From contig NZ_AFUB01000001.1 of NCBI RefSeq assembly GCF_000222705.1, forward strand, positions 1-44,364: a stretch of DNA of 44,364 nucleotides, in the 5' to 3' direction. The notes under the pieces were generated by a model. The model did not search any database, was not told the origin of the DNA, and saw only the letters and a list, made by a program, of their open reading frames with translations. The stretch is from Streptococcus mitis bv. 2 str. SK95 (GTDB lineage: Bacteria; Bacillota; Bacilli; Lactobacillales; Streptococcaceae). This document shows positions 7,971 to 17,421 of this stretch, piece after piece; within the stretch, counting starts at the first letter, position 1; every line of letters starts with the position of its first letter. A program made the position numbers and the translations under genes.

Positions 7971-10058
7971 TTATTTAATCTTTTCCTCTTCGTAGTCGCC
8001 ATTACTACATACAACCTGCTTGCCACCACCACGGACTTTTTTCTCCACAAGGAAGTGTCCGCATTTTGGACAGCCACGGCCAATTGGTTTGTCCCATGAA
8101 GTAAATTCACATTCTGGATAGCGATTGCAACCATAGAAGATACGATTGCGCTTGGTTTTGCGTTCAATGATTTGTCCTTGATGGCAGCTTGGACACTCGA
8201 CACCAATCTCCTTAACAATCGCTTGCGTATGACGGCAATCTGGGAAATTGCTGCATGCATAGAATTTACCAAAACGACCGAGCTTAATCACCATCGGACT
8301 GCCACAAACTTCACAGTCAAACCCAGCTGGCTCATCCTTGATCTGAATTTTTTCCATTTCCTCTTCAGCCTTTGCTACTTCTTTGGAGAATGGTTTGTAA
8401 AATTCGTCAATAACACGTTGCCACTGCTCTTTTCCAACTTCGACATCATCAAGTTTTCCTTCCATTTCAGCTGTGAAGGTCACGTTTACGATGTCTGGGA
8501 AGTATTCAACGATGAGCTTATTAACAATTTCTCCCAACTCTGTTGGTTCAAAACGTTTGGCTGCCAGACGAACGTAGTAACGTTTTTGGATAGTTTCAAT
8601 AGTCGGAGCGTAGGTTGACGGACGTCCAACTCCATTTTCTTCCAAGGTCTTGATAAGAGTCGCTTCCGAATAGCGAGCTGGCGGTTGGGTGAAATGTTGC
8701 TCTGGCTTGCTATTGACCTGCTTGACCACATCTCCTACTGACATATCTGGCAGCATTTTGTTCTTGTCAGAGTCATTGTAAATAGCAAGATAACCATCAA
8801 ACTTAACTTGGCTTCCATTTGCTGCAAACTGAACCCCATTTTGAGATAGCTTAACAGCCATGGTATCAAAGATAGCGCCTGTCATCTGGCTAGCCACAAA
8901 ACGGTTCCAGATAAGAGTATAGAGCTTGAGCTGGTCTTTGTCCAAGTACTTAGCGATGCTTTCAGGTGTGTTAAAGACACTAGATGGACGAATGGCTTCG
9001 TGGGCATCCTGAGCACCTGAGGCATTCTTGACCTTGCTACCATGCTTGGAATACTTGCTACCAAAACGGTCGTTAATGTAGCTTGCCGCTTCATTCTGAG
9101 CCACTGGACTGATACGAGTCGAGTCTGTACGCATATAGGTAATCAAACCTTGCACGCCCGATCCGATATTGATCCCTTCATAGAGCTGTTGGGCTACCAT
9201 CATAGTCTTTCGAGTACGGAAATTGATTTTGTTAGCAGCATCCATCTGCATGGTTGAAGTCGTATAAGGTAGGGGCGCATTGCGTTTGCGCTCTTTCTTA
9301 TCTACCTGGTCTACTGTGAAATCTTTGCTAGTCAAATGGGATAAGACTTCTTTGACTTCTTCGTTGGTAGTCAATTTCATCTTTTTGCCATTCATACCAT
9401 AGAAAGAAGCTTGAAATTGCTTGGTTCCCTTCTTAAAGACACCATCAATTGTCCAGTATTCTTCTGGTTGGAAGGCATTGATTTCATTTTCACGATCAAT
9501 GATGAGCTTAAGGGCAACAGACTGCACACGCCCTGCTGATAAGCCCTTCTTGACCTTTTTCCACAAAATTGGCGAAATCGAATACCCTACCAAGCGATCC
9601 AAGACACGACGAGCCTGTTGGGCGTCGACCAAGTCCATGTCAATCTTGCGAGGTTCTTTAAAGGCATTTTTAACCGCATCCTTGGTGATTTCATTAAAAA
9701 CCACACGGTTAGCATCGTTCTCATCTAAATCGAGAATATGAGCTAAATGCCAGGAAATCGCTTCTCCTTCACGGTCCGGGTCACTTGCCAGAAAGACTTT
9801 ATTAGCCTTTTTGGCTTCTTTTTTCAAGTCATTAATGAGAGGGCCTTTTCCACGGATATTGATATACTGCGGTTCATAGTTATTTTCAATGTCAACTGAC
9901 ATGCTGGATTTTTTCAAATCTCGGATATGCCCGACACTAGCTAAAACCTTGTAATTTCGTCCTAGATATTTCTCAATCGTTTTCGCCTTGGCAGGCGACT
10001 CCACGATGACTAGATTTTTTTTAACTGTTGATTTTTTCTTCTTTGTTGCCGTAGCCAC
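7971..10058 (-). CDS. topA: DNA topoisomerase I
   Basis: TopA relaxes negative supercoils by single-strand passage. The 695-residue protein has the Toprim domain (Val-Glu-Ser-Pro-Ala-Lys-Ala at 19-25; Asp-Pro-Asp-Arg-Glu-Gly-Glu at 93-99), the active-site tyrosine Tyr308 in Ile-Thr-Tyr-Met-Arg-Thr-Asp-Ser, and three C-terminal zinc-ribbon units. The third has only three cysteines. An upstream in-frame TTG at 10076 is possible, but the GTG at 10058 with AAAAGGT before it gives the family length. It has its own promoter at 10094-10122. In pneumococci topA responds to supercoiling; nothing here tests that. Confidence 0.96.
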   Translation of the reverse strand: MATATKKKKSTVKKNLVIVESPAKAKTIEKYLGRNYKVLASVGHIRDLKKSSMSVDIENNYEPQYINIRGKGPLINDLKKEAKKANKVFLASDPDREGEAISWHLAHILDLDENDANRVVFNEITKDAVKNAFKEPRKIDMDLVDAQQARRVLDRLVGYSISPILWKKVKKGLSAGRVQSVALKLIIDRENEINAFQPEEYWTIDGVFKKGTKQFQASFYGMNGKKMKLTTNEEVKEVLSHLTSKDFTVDQVDKKERKRNAPLPYTTSTMQMDAANKINFRTRKTMMVAQQLYEGINIGSGVQGLITYMRTDSTRISPVAQNEAASYINDRFGSKYSKHGSKVKNASGAQDAHEAIRPSSVFNTPESIAKYLDKDQLKLYTLIWNRFVASQMTGAIFDTMAVKLSQNGVQFAANGSQVKFDGYLAIYNDSDKNKMLPDMSVGDVVKQVNSKPEQHFTQPPARYSEATLIKTLEENGVGRPSTYAPTIETIQKRYYVRLAAKRFEPTELGEIVNKLIVEYFPDIVNVTFTAEMEGKLDDVEVGKEQWQRVIDEFYKPFSKEVAKAEEEMEKIQIKDEPAGFDCEVCGSPMVIKLGRFGKFYACSNFPDCRHTQAIVKEIGVECPSCHQGQIIERKTKRNRIFYGCNRYPECEFTSWDKPIGRGCPKCGHFLVEKKVRGGGKQVVCSNGDYEEEKIK

Positions 10059-10093
10059 ACTATCACACCTTTTCAAAGTAATAAACTTTATAA

Positions 10094-10122
10094 AGTGTAA
10101 ACCATTTTTAAAGACCTGTCAA
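10094..10122 (-). promoter_or_regulatory. Promoter of topA
   Basis: Perfect TTGACA (10117-10122), 17-base spacer, TACACT (10094-10099), lying 36 bases before the GTG start. Confidence 0.75.
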
Positions 10123-10175
10123 GACCTAAGTCCTATATATAGAAGAAAAGTTTATCTGAGTGAACAAATTTCTCC

Positions 10176-11024
10176 TTAAAATTCAAACTCAGCCAACACA
10201 TCTTGACCACTGCTAATCAGCTTTGCTCCCTCTTGGATCAGGTGGTGACAGCCATCTGAATGGCCATCTAAAATGTTTCCTGGAATGGCAAAAACATCAC
10301 GCCCTTCCTCCATAGCTCGCTCACAGGTGATGAGACTACCCGAACGCATCCTTGCCTCTGCTACAATAACCCCACGACACAGTCCTGCAATGATACGATT
10401 TCGAGCTGGAAAGTGAAATTTCAGAGGTTGCTCGCCAGGTCCATATTCGCTGAGAACCAGATGGTCATTGCCAATGTACTCCTGCAAGCGTTTATTGGCT
10501 TTAGGATAAAACACATCCAATCCTGTTCCAATCACAGCAATCGTTTTTCCACCATTTTGGAGTGCAGCCATATGAGCAGCCGTATCAATCCCTTTAGCCG
10601 AACCACTGACCACGATTAACTCGTTTTCCAAACCTTGGATAATTTTCTGGACCGACTTAGCACCTTGGCTCGAACAAGAACGACTCCCCACAACAGCAAC
10701 CTTCGGAAACTTCAACAAGTCCAGATTTCCTTTATAAAATAAGAGCGCTGGAGCATCATAAATCTCACTCAAATCCCAAGGATAACAGTCATCAAGAATC
10801 GAGAAGGATGGAAATTTTTGGAACTCCTTCTCCAACTGTGCATCATCTATCTGGAAATAGCGTTCCATCAAGACAGCTGGATTACGGCACCCAGATATTT
10901 CTGCAATGTCACCTAGCAAGAGCTCCTGATCTACAGTCTCGTCATATTCAAGGACAGTTAGAATCTGTTGATTGGTCAGCCCAGCTTTTCTCAATTTGTA
11001 AATCTCATAGTTTGTGATCTTCAT
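10176..11024 (-). CDS. dprA: DNA processing protein DprA
   Basis: DprA loads RecA on incoming single-stranded DNA during transformation and, in pneumococcus, also shuts off competence through ComE-P. The 282-residue protein has an N-terminal SAM-like region, then the Rossmann fold with Val-Val-Gly-Ser-Arg at 111-115 and the phosphate-binding stretch at 140-147, ending with the usual Phe-Glu-Phe. An odd point is Ser142 where the family normally has Leu (Ser-Gly-Leu-Ala-Lys-Gly-Ile-Asp). The start at 11024 is preceded by GGAG at 7 bases; an ATG four codons earlier overlaps that site. A ComX box lies 34 bases upstream. No terminator is seen between it and topA. Confidence 0.96.
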   Translation of the reverse strand: MKITNYEIYKLRKAGLTNQQILTVLEYDETVDQELLLGDIAEISGCRNPAVLMERYFQIDDAQLEKEFQKFPSFSILDDCYPWDLSEIYDAPALLFYKGNLDLLKFPKVAVVGSRSCSSQGAKSVQKIIQGLENELIVVSGSAKGIDTAAHMAALQNGGKTIAVIGTGLDVFYPKANKRLQEYIGNDHLVLSEYGPGEQPLKFHFPARNRIIAGLCRGVIVAEARMRSGSLITCERAMEEGRDVFAIPGNILDGHSDGCHHLIQEGAKLISSGQDVLAEFEF

Positions 11025-11057
11025 AAGCAACTCCATTTCTTTTTCTACTCATCTATC

Positions 11058-11065
11058 TATTCGTA
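11058..11065 (-). promoter_or_regulatory. ComX (SigX) cin-box of dprA
   Basis: The minus strand reads TACGAATA, an exact match to the streptococcal cin-box recognised by the competence sigma factor, preceded by a T-run, 34 bases upstream of the dprA ATG. This marks dprA as a late competence gene. Confidence 0.9.
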
Positions 11066-11067
11066 AA

Positions 11068-11107
11068 AATAACAAAAAGAAGACCAGTTGATCTTCTTTT
11101 TGTTATT
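11068..11107 (-). terminator. Terminator of the lipoprotein gene
   Basis: A 16-bp perfect inverted repeat (11068-11083 with 11092-11107) rich in A and T. Its arm overlaps the lipoprotein stop codon and its far end is two bases from the dprA cin-box. Confidence 0.65.
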
Positions 11108-11730
11108 TATTCAGCTTTAGTAGTTGACCAACTACTTTCAACCATCGGTAAGATTGTTTTTAAAGTTTCCCCATCCCCTTCAAGTGAAACATAGCGGATT
11201 TTACCATCATTTGATCGGAAAACCCAAGTAACGAGGTATTTCCCTGACTTAGCAATTGCATTGACAACATAGGCTTCATAACCTCCAATGGTCGATTTGG
11301 AGCCCCAAACCTTACTGAAATCAGAGCTTTGTTCTTTGGAAGTTAAAATACTAGCAGAGACAGTCACAACATCCAGTTTGGCATACTCTTCTTCGCTGAT
11401 ATTAAACTGCTCAGCCTTGAAGGTATTCAGCGTAACAATGTTGATATCTGTTCCATCGCAATACTGTATATCATTTCCGCCTTCTACTTCATGGAATCGA
11501 ACCCATGATTTGGGTACCTTGACAAAACCATATTCATTTGAACCGATGATTTGAGTCTCTTCCTTCTTCGCTTCGGAAACAGTAGAGCTAGAGCTACTCG
11601 TTTCCTGACTGCTAGAAGAACTAACCACCGCAGTCGAACTTTCTTCGGTTGCTGTTTGCGATTTATTGGAGCATGAAGCTAGAAAAACACTAGCAGTAAC
11701 TACAGTACCTAAAATTAATAATTTTTTCAT
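11107..11730 (-). CDS. Serine-rich lipoprotein of unknown function
   Basis: The 207-residue precursor starts with a lysine-containing signal peptide and a lipobox Leu-Ala-Ser-Cys (17-20), so it should be lipidated at Cys20 and anchored outside the membrane. Residues about 25-55 form a Ser/Thr-rich low-complexity linker. The remainder (about 62-205) looks like one globular domain with alternating strands, ending Ser-Ser-Trp-Ser-Thr. I do not recognise the family. A consensus promoter and a strong GGTGG ribosome site suggest good expression. It is monocistronic, bounded by two terminators. Confidence 0.85.
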   Translation of the reverse strand: MKKLLILGTVVTASVFLASCSNKSQTATEESSTAVVSSSSSQETSSSSSTVSEAKKEETQIIGSNEYGFVKVPKSWVRFHEVEGGNDIQYCDGTDINIVTLNTFKAEQFNISEEEYAKLDVVTVSASILTSKEQSSDFSKVWGSKSTIGGYEAYVVNAIAKSGKYLVTWVFRSNDGKIRYVSLEGDGETLKTILPMVESSWSTTKAE

Positions 11731-11750
11731 CCTACCACCTTTCCATCTGC

Positions 11751-11779
11751 ATTATAAGAAAAATAAGGACTTCTGTCAA
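11751..11779 (-). promoter_or_regulatory. Consensus promoter of the lipoprotein gene
   Basis: TTGACA (11774-11779), exactly 17 bases, TATAAT (11751-11756): both hexamers are perfect sigma-A matches. The expected 5' leader is only about 13-15 bases. Confidence 0.88.
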
Positions 11780-11833
11780 ATTCTAACCTGATCTATTTTG
11801 TCAGTTGATGATTTTACTCGCTCTCATTTAAAG

Positions 11834-11867
11834 CAAAAACTCTTGAAAAATCTTCAAGAGTTTTGTT
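11834..11867 (-). terminator. Terminator of lepA
   Basis: An inverted repeat of about 13 bp (caaaactcttgaa type arms, loop about 5 bases) lies 9 bases after the lepA stop and is A/T-rich on both flanks. Confidence 0.7.
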
Positions 11868-11875
11868 TTTTATTT

Positions 11876-13699
11876 CTATTCTTCATCCATGCTTAAGACG
11901 CTAAGAAAGGCTTCTTGTGGTACTTCTACTGATCCAATAGCTTTCATGCGTTTCTTACCAGCTTTTTGTTTTTCAAGAAGTTTGCGTTTACGCGAAACGT
12001 CACCACCATAACACTTGGCAAGTACGTTTTTACGAAGGGCCTTGATATCCGTACGAGCCACAATCTTGTGTCCAATAGCTGCTTGAATCGGCACCTCAAA
12101 TTGTTGACGAGGGATGATTTTCTTAAGCTTATCAACAATGAGTTTTCCACGTTCGTAGGCAAAATCCTTATGAACGATAAAGCTAAGGGCATCAACTTTG
12201 TCTCCATTGAGAAGAATGTCCATTTTGACCAGCTTAGATGGACGGTACTCTGACAATTCATAGTCAAAGCTTGCATAACCACGCGTCGAAGACTTAAGCT
12301 TATCAAAGAAGTCAAAGACAATTTCAGCAAGTGGGATTTGATAGATAACATTAACACGATTGTCATCAATATAGTCCATGGTCACAAAGTCCCCACGTTT
12401 GCGTTGAGCCAATTCCATAACTGCTCCGACAAACTCCTGCGGTACCATAATTTGAGCCTTGACATAAGGTTCTTCAATGGTCGCAATCTTAGTTGGGTCT
12501 GGGAATTCTGATGGATTTGACACATCCATAGACTCACCGTCAGTTTGGTTAACCTTATAGATAACAGATGGAGCTGTCATGATGAGGTCGATGTTAAACT
12601 CACGCTCCAAACGCTCTTGGATAACATCCATATGGAGAAGTCCAAGGAATCCACAACGGAAACCAAATCCAAGCGCCTGCGATGTTTCTGGTTCAAATTG
12701 AAGACTCGCATCGTTGAGCTGCAATTTTTCAAGGGCTTCACGAAGGTCATTGTACTTGTTTGACTCAATTGGATAAAGACCCGCAAAGACCATAGGGTTC
12801 ATCTGCTTGTAGCCATCCAGCGGTTCAGCTGCAGGATTGCTTGCTAGGGTCACTGTATCTCCGACACGCGTGTCTTGAACCGTCTTGATAGAAGCCGCAA
12901 TATAACCAACGTCACCTGTCGCTAGGAAATCACGCCCTACTGCTTTAGGTGTAAAAATTCCAACCTCAGTAACGTCAAATGTCTTGCCGTTGCTCATGAG
13001 CTGAATCTTATCCCCAGGTTTGACAACTCCATCCATAACACGCACTTGAAGGATAACCCCACGGTAAGCATCATAGACCGAGTCGAAAATCAAGGCCTTG
13101 AGTGGTGCCGTCACATCCCCTGTTGGTGCAGGAACTTTCTCTACGATTTGCTCAAGAATCTCTTCGATACCAATACCAGCTTTGGCAGAAGCTAAGACTG
13201 CTTCACTGGCATCCAGTCCAATGACATCCTCAATCTCCGTACGCACGCGCTCAGGATCGGCTGCTGGTAGGTCAATCTTGTTAATGACTGGCAGAATTTC
13301 CAAATCATTGTCCAAGGCTAGATAAACGTTGGCAAGAGTTTGTGCCTCAATTCCTTGTGCAGCGTCAACTACCAAAATCGCCCCTTCACAGGCAGCGAGC
13401 GAACGCGACACTTCATAGGTAAAGTCCACGTGCCCAGGTGTATCAATCAAGTGGAAAATATAGGTCTCGCCATCTTTTGCAGTGTAATTGAGTTCGATGG
13501 CATTGAGTTTAATGGTAATTCCACGTTCCCGCTCAAGATCCATACTATCCAGAAGCTGGGCCTGCATTTCACGACTAGAAACCGTCTCCGTCTTTTCCAA
13601 AATGCGGTCTGCCAGCGTTGACTTCCCGTGGTCAATATGGGCGATAATAGAGAAGTTTCGAATCTTCTCCTGTCGTTTCTTTAATTCTTCTAAGTTCAT
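11876..13699 (-). CDS. lepA: Elongation factor 4 (LepA)
   Basis: LepA is a ribosome-binding GTPase related to EF-G, proposed to back-translocate or to aid initiation and assembly. At 607 residues it is full length. The G1 loop Ala-His-Ile-Asp-His-Gly-Lys-Ser is at 20-27, with G3 Asp-Thr-Pro-Gly-His and G4 Asn-Lys-Ile-Asp downstream. The LepA-specific C-terminal domain, rich in basic residues ([13 protein letters not shown]), is present. It is transcribed from its own promoter. Confidence 0.97.
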   Translation of the reverse strand: MNLEELKKRQEKIRNFSIIAHIDHGKSTLADRILEKTETVSSREMQAQLLDSMDLERERGITIKLNAIELNYTAKDGETYIFHLIDTPGHVDFTYEVSRSLAACEGAILVVDAAQGIEAQTLANVYLALDNDLEILPVINKIDLPAADPERVRTEIEDVIGLDASEAVLASAKAGIGIEEILEQIVEKVPAPTGDVTAPLKALIFDSVYDAYRGVILQVRVMDGVVKPGDKIQLMSNGKTFDVTEVGIFTPKAVGRDFLATGDVGYIAASIKTVQDTRVGDTVTLASNPAAEPLDGYKQMNPMVFAGLYPIESNKYNDLREALEKLQLNDASLQFEPETSQALGFGFRCGFLGLLHMDVIQERLEREFNIDLIMTAPSVIYKVNQTDGESMDVSNPSEFPDPTKIATIEEPYVKAQIMVPQEFVGAVMELAQRKRGDFVTMDYIDDNRVNVIYQIPLAEIVFDFFDKLKSSTRGYASFDYELSEYRPSKLVKMDILLNGDKVDALSFIVHKDFAYERGKLIVDKLKKIIPRQQFEVPIQAAIGHKIVARTDIKALRKNVLAKCYGGDVSRKRKLLEKQKAGKKRMKAIGSVEVPQEAFLSVLSMDEE

Positions 13700-13727
13700 G
13701 ATGCTCTTCCTTTCAGGGTATCTATTA

Positions 13728-13756
13728 ATTATAAATTGTTTTTAACATTTTGACAA
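13728..13756 (-). promoter_or_regulatory. Promoter of lepA
   Basis: TTGTCA (13751-13756), 17 bases, TATAAT (13728-13733), 29 bases before the lepA ATG. Confidence 0.78.
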
Positions 13757-13777
13757 GACCATACCCTGCTAGGAGTA

Positions 13778-14506
13778 CTAATCTTTGGCAATAAAGCCAT
13801 CATTTTCGATAAAGTGGTGTTCTGTCATTCCTTGGTCAGTAAAGACAATCCCATGAAGGACACCACCATAGACAGCTCCTCCATCCATGCCAATCTTGCC
13901 ATCTTCTGTCATCCAAAGCTCAGCAGTACCTCGGTCTTGCTTGAGCAAACCATAAACCGGTGTATGCCCAAAGACAATGGTTTTTCCTGTATGATTGGCC
14001 GCTTCGTGGAATGGTTTTCTGAGCCAGACTTTCTTGTAATCAGTCGTTTCATGCCAGTCATCCAAGGTCAAATCAATACCCGCATGAACAAAGATATACT
14101 TGTCTGTCTCTACCACAAATGGCATTTGGCGGATAAATTCGACCAAATCCGCTGCTTCTGTCGCAACCCGTTTGGCATCTTCTACGCCATCAACTGGTGC
14201 ATCCAAAGGACGTCCTAGGATTGAGTTAATGGTTGTGTCTCCACCATTGCGACGATAATGGTCATAGCTTTCTTCTGGATCATCGAGCCAAGTCAGAAAC
14301 ATATACTCGTGGTTTCCTGATAGACAGATAGCTCCATGATTGTCAACTAAATCCTTGACCATTTCTAAAACACGGCGACTATCTTCACCTCGATCAATCA
14401 AATCCCCTAGAAAGAGCAACTGAGTTTGACCATCCCAGGTTTTGAGCAGATCTTCTAGCATACCTGCTTTCCCGTGAACATCTCCAATTACATAATAGTC
14501 TGTCAT
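13778..14506 (-). CDS. Calcineurin-like metallophosphatase (PPP-type)
   Basis: The 242-residue protein contains every block of the PPP/ApaH-like metallophosphatase fold: Gly-Asp-Val-His-Gly (8-12), Gly-Asp-Leu-Ile-Asp-Arg-Gly (34-40), Gly-Asn-His-Glu (64-67), His141 in His-Ala-Gly and Gly-His-Thr-Pro (180-183). These bind a two-metal centre. It could be a Ser/Thr phosphoprotein phosphatase or a symmetrical Ap4A hydrolase; the sequence does not decide. It starts one base after recN ends and is probably the last gene of the xseA-recN operon. Confidence 0.9.
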   Translation of the reverse strand: MTDYYVIGDVHGKAGMLEDLLKTWDGQTQLLFLGDLIDRGEDSRRVLEMVKDLVDNHGAICLSGNHEYMFLTWLDDPEESYDHYRRNGGDTTINSILGRPLDAPVDGVEDAKRVATEAADLVEFIRQMPFVVETDKYIFVHAGIDLTLDDWHETTDYKKVWLRKPFHEAANHTGKTIVFGHTPVYGLLKQDRGTAELWMTEDGKIGMDGGAVYGGVLHGIVFTDQGMTEHHFIENDGFIAKD

Positions 14507-14507
14507 C

Positions 14508-16175
14508 TTACTTCTCCCTCGTTTGCAATAATTCTCTGGCTTGGGTAAGGGCCGCTTCTGTTACATTCTCCCCAGCCAACATCTTAGCTACTTCCTCTAC
14601 TCGCTCTTCTAAAGTCAAGAGACGAACAGTCGAAACAGTTGAGTGTTCATCGCTAATCTTTTCAATGAAGAATTGATAATCCGCGATGGCAATCACTTGT
14701 GGAAGGTGAGAAATAGCTAAAACCTGACCATGCTGGCCAATCTTATGAATCTTTTGAGCAATGGCTTGGGCCACACGACCTGAGACTCCCGTATCCACCT
14801 CATCAAAGACAATACTGGTCTTACCTTCCTTACGAGAAAAGGCAGACTTGATAGCCAACATGAGACGGGATAATTCCCCACCAGACGCAACCTTAACCAA
14901 AGGCTTAAAGTCTTCACCAGGGTTGGTCGAAATGTAAAACTCGACCATTTCATTACCTTCTCGACTGAATTTGCCCTTACTAAAGCGAACCTGGAACTGT
15001 GCTTTCTCCATATAGAGGTCTTGCAATTCTTGCTTAATCTCAGCTTCAAGCTGCTGGGCTAAGTTATGACGAGCAGATGCAAGCTGACCTGCCAAATCGA
15101 CAAGATCGACTTCCAATTTTTTGAGCTCTGCTTCCATGTCTTCGGAAGAAAAATTATTACCCGTCAAGAGATTGTACTCATCCGTAATCTTAGCAAAATA
15201 AAGCAGGACATCATCCACAGTCCCACCGTACTTGCGGGTAATAGTATTCAGAAGGTCTAAGCGATTTTCGACCTGCATGAGGCGATTGCCATCAAAATCC
15301 AAGTCCTCAATAATATCTTCCAAACGTTTGGTAATATCTTCTAAAACATAGTAGGTTTCTGATAGAGAATTTGAAATTTCACGGTATTCAGGGTCGTATT
15401 CTTCGACACTTTCCATGTCATTCATAGCGGAACGGACATTAGCAAGACTGGAGAACTCCTCATTGTCCAACATACTATAAGCATTGGTTAGCGTATCCGC
15501 TATATTCTTGTGATTGAGGAGTTTATCTCGTTCTTGGTTGAGAGCCAAGTCTTCACCTGCTTGCAAGTTTGCTGCCTCAATCTCTGCCATTTGAAATTCC
15601 AACATTTCAATACGAGACTTGTGTTCCTGCTGATTTTTCTTGACTTCAAGAACTTGTTTACGCATTTTGCGATAGGCGTCAAAGCTTGTCTGATAAGCTT
15701 GTTTGAGTTCTACAAAAGCTGCATCACCAAACTCATCCAACATCTGGATGTGGAGTTGCGGACGCATCAATTCCTCCTGGTCATGCTGGCCATGGATATC
15801 CACAAGGTGTTGCCCAATAGCACGCAAGACAGAAAGATTGACCATCTGCCCATTGACCCGACTGATGCTACGCCCGTTCTGTAAAATTTCACGACGGATG
15901 ATAATCTCATCCCCCAATTCCAAGCCTTGCTCTTCAAAAAGTTCCTGTAAAAGGCGACTATTTTCAACCGAGAAAAGCCCCTCTATCTCTGCCTTAGGAG
16001 CACCGTGACGAATAACGTCTGTCGTTGCACGAGCCCCCAACATGAGATTCATAGCATCTATAATGATAGACTTTCCAGCACCCGTTTCCCCAGTCAAAAC
16101 AGTCATACCCTTTTCAAAATTGAGGGAAATGGCTTCAATAATGGCAAAGTTTTTTATCGAAATTTCAAGTAACAT
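14508..16175 (-). CDS. recN: DNA repair protein RecN
   Basis: RecN is an SMC-like ATPase that gathers at double-strand breaks. The 555-residue protein has Walker A Gly-Glu-Thr-Gly-Ala-Gly-Lys-Ser (29-36), a long helical coiled-coil middle (about 150-350), the ABC signature Ala-Ser-Gly-Gly-Glu-Leu-Ser and Walker B Ile-Val-Phe-Asp-Glu-Val-Asp in the last third. It lies 6 bases after argR/ahrC, so it is co-transcribed with that regulator, an arrangement also found in Bacillus (ahrC-recN). Confidence 0.97.
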   Translation of the reverse strand: MLLEISIKNFAIIEAISLNFEKGMTVLTGETGAGKSIIIDAMNLMLGARATTDVIRHGAPKAEIEGLFSVENSRLLQELFEEQGLELGDEIIIRREILQNGRSISRVNGQMVNLSVLRAIGQHLVDIHGQHDQEELMRPQLHIQMLDEFGDAAFVELKQAYQTSFDAYRKMRKQVLEVKKNQQEHKSRIEMLEFQMAEIEAANLQAGEDLALNQERDKLLNHKNIADTLTNAYSMLDNEEFSSLANVRSAMNDMESVEEYDPEYREISNSLSETYYVLEDITKRLEDIIEDLDFDGNRLMQVENRLDLLNTITRKYGGTVDDVLLYFAKITDEYNLLTGNNFSSEDMEAELKKLEVDLVDLAGQLASARHNLAQQLEAEIKQELQDLYMEKAQFQVRFSKGKFSREGNEMVEFYISTNPGEDFKPLVKVASGGELSRLMLAIKSAFSRKEGKTSIVFDEVDTGVSGRVAQAIAQKIHKIGQHGQVLAISHLPQVIAIADYQFFIEKISDEHSTVSTVRLLTLEERVEEVAKMLAGENVTEAALTQARELLQTREK

Positions 16176-16181
16176 ATAAAC

Positions 16182-16613
16182 CTACCAATTTTTTACTTGT
16201 TCAAACATTTCCTTGGCGTCTTCTTCATTTCTCAAGATAATCAAAATTGAGTTGTCGTCTGCCAGGCAGTTGAAAATTCTCTCTGAGAAAGTATTCATCA
16301 GCTGACTCTTGACAAAGGCAGTATTCCCAGGAATGACGTCCAGATTGATCATATTTCCCATGCGCTCAGAACCTACTATGTTATTCTCAGCCAACTGCAA
16401 ACTTCTTACAATTGTTTTTGGCAATTCATAGATGTATTTATTGTTCTTCAAAGGAATTTTTACGATACCCAGTTCCTTAATATCTCGTGACACCGTCGCT
16501 TGAGTGGCAGAGATACCTGCTTCCTTTAAGTGCTCAACGATTTCTTCCTGTGTTCCGATTTGATAATCTGTTACAAATCTTCTAATTTTTTCAAGTCTTT
16601 CTTTTTTATTCAT
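16182..16613 (-). CDS. ahrC: ArgR/AhrC-family transcriptional regulator
   Basis: This 143-residue protein has the winged helix-turn-helix of the arginine repressor family, with the recognition helix Ser-Ala-Thr-Gln-Ala-Thr-Val-Ser-Arg-Asp at 35-44, and a C-terminal hexamerisation domain. The classical arginine-binding loop Ala-Gly-Asp-Asp-Thr is altered to Ala-Asp-Asp-Asn (118-121), so arginine sensing may be modified or depend on a partner ArgR, as described for lactococcal AhrC. Streptococci usually carry several ArgR paralogues; the symbol rests on the recN/tlyA neighbourhood. Its start overlaps the end of tlyA by 8 bases. Confidence 0.88.
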   Translation of the reverse strand: MNKKERLEKIRRFVTDYQIGTQEEIVEHLKEAGISATQATVSRDIKELGIVKIPLKNNKYIYELPKTIVRSLQLAENNIVGSERMGNMINLDVIPGNTAFVKSQLMNTFSERIFNCLADDNSILIILRNEEDAKEMFEQVKNW

Positions 16614-17421
16614 CTTTAAATTCTCTATGTGCTCTCTCTACAACTTTTTCTATTTCAGGGGCAACTTGGTTGCTTGCTCCCTCTTCCTTTTTCAAATATG
16701 CCAGAAATTCGATATTTCCATGTCCACCTTGGATTGGTGAATAGTCTAATCCAAGCACTGAAAAACCTTGCTCAACTGCCATAGCAGTGACTGATTCAAG
16801 GACATGTTGATGAACCTTGGCATCACGAATGATTCCATTTTTCCCAATCTGCTCACGGCCTGCCTCAAACTGAGGTTTGACAAGTGCTACAACTTGACCT
16901 TGATCAGCCAAAACACGATGCAAGGCTGGTAAGATCAGACTCAGGGAAATGAAACTCACATCAATACTGGCAAAGCTCGGTTCCTGCTTAAAGTCAGTCC
17001 TTTCAGCATAGCGGAAATTAAACTGCTCCATACTGACAACCCGAGGATCTTGACGCAATTTCCAAGCCAACTGATTGGTACCAACATCAACTGCAAAGAC
17101 CAACTCAGCACCATTCTGCAACATGACGTCGGTAAATCCTCCAGTGGAGGCCCCAATATCAATCGTTGTCGCTCCTTCCACTGACAAGTCAAAGACCTGC
17201 AAGGCCTTTTCCAGTTTCAAACCACCACGACTGACATACTTGAGTTTTTCACCTTTGAGTTTTAGCTCGGTATCGTCTGGGATTTTCTCTCCTGGTTTGT
17301 CAAAGCGTTCTCCATTAAGAACATCCACAACAAGCCCAGCCATAACACCCCGCTTGGCTTGTTCTCGTGTCTCAAACAAGCCCTGTTTATAAGCTAATAC
17401 ATCCACTCTTTCCTTAGCCAT
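16606..17421 (-). CDS. tlyA: TlyA-family rRNA 2'-O-methyltransferase
   Basis: The 271-residue protein has an N-terminal S4 RNA-binding domain (about 4-62) and an FtsJ-like methyltransferase domain with the SAM loop Asp-Ile-Gly-Ala-Ser-Thr-Gly-Gly-Phe at 88-96. TlyA enzymes methylate 16S and/or 23S rRNA riboses (C1409/C1920 in mycobacteria); the older 'haemolysin' label comes from the same family. It overlaps both neighbours (ispA by 8 bases, ahrC by 8 bases), implying coupled translation. Confidence 0.92.
   Translation of the reverse strand: MAKERVDVLAYKQGLFETREQAKRGVMAGLVVDVLNGERFDKPGEKIPDDTELKLKGEKLKYVSRGGLKLEKALQVFDLSVEGATTIDIGASTGGFTDVMLQNGAELVFAVDVGTNQLAWKLRQDPRVVSMEQFNFRYAERTDFKQEPSFASIDVSFISLSLILPALHRVLADQGQVVALVKPQFEAGREQIGKNGIIRDAKVHQHVLESVTAMAVEQGFSVLGLDYSPIQGGHGNIEFLAYLKKEEGASNQVAPEIEKVVERAHREFKDE

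Noticed and set aside
7971-8090. Truncation of TopA because the last zinc ribbon has only three cysteines.
   Set aside because: The same arrangement is, as I recall, found in pneumococcal TopA, and the length of 695 residues is normal.
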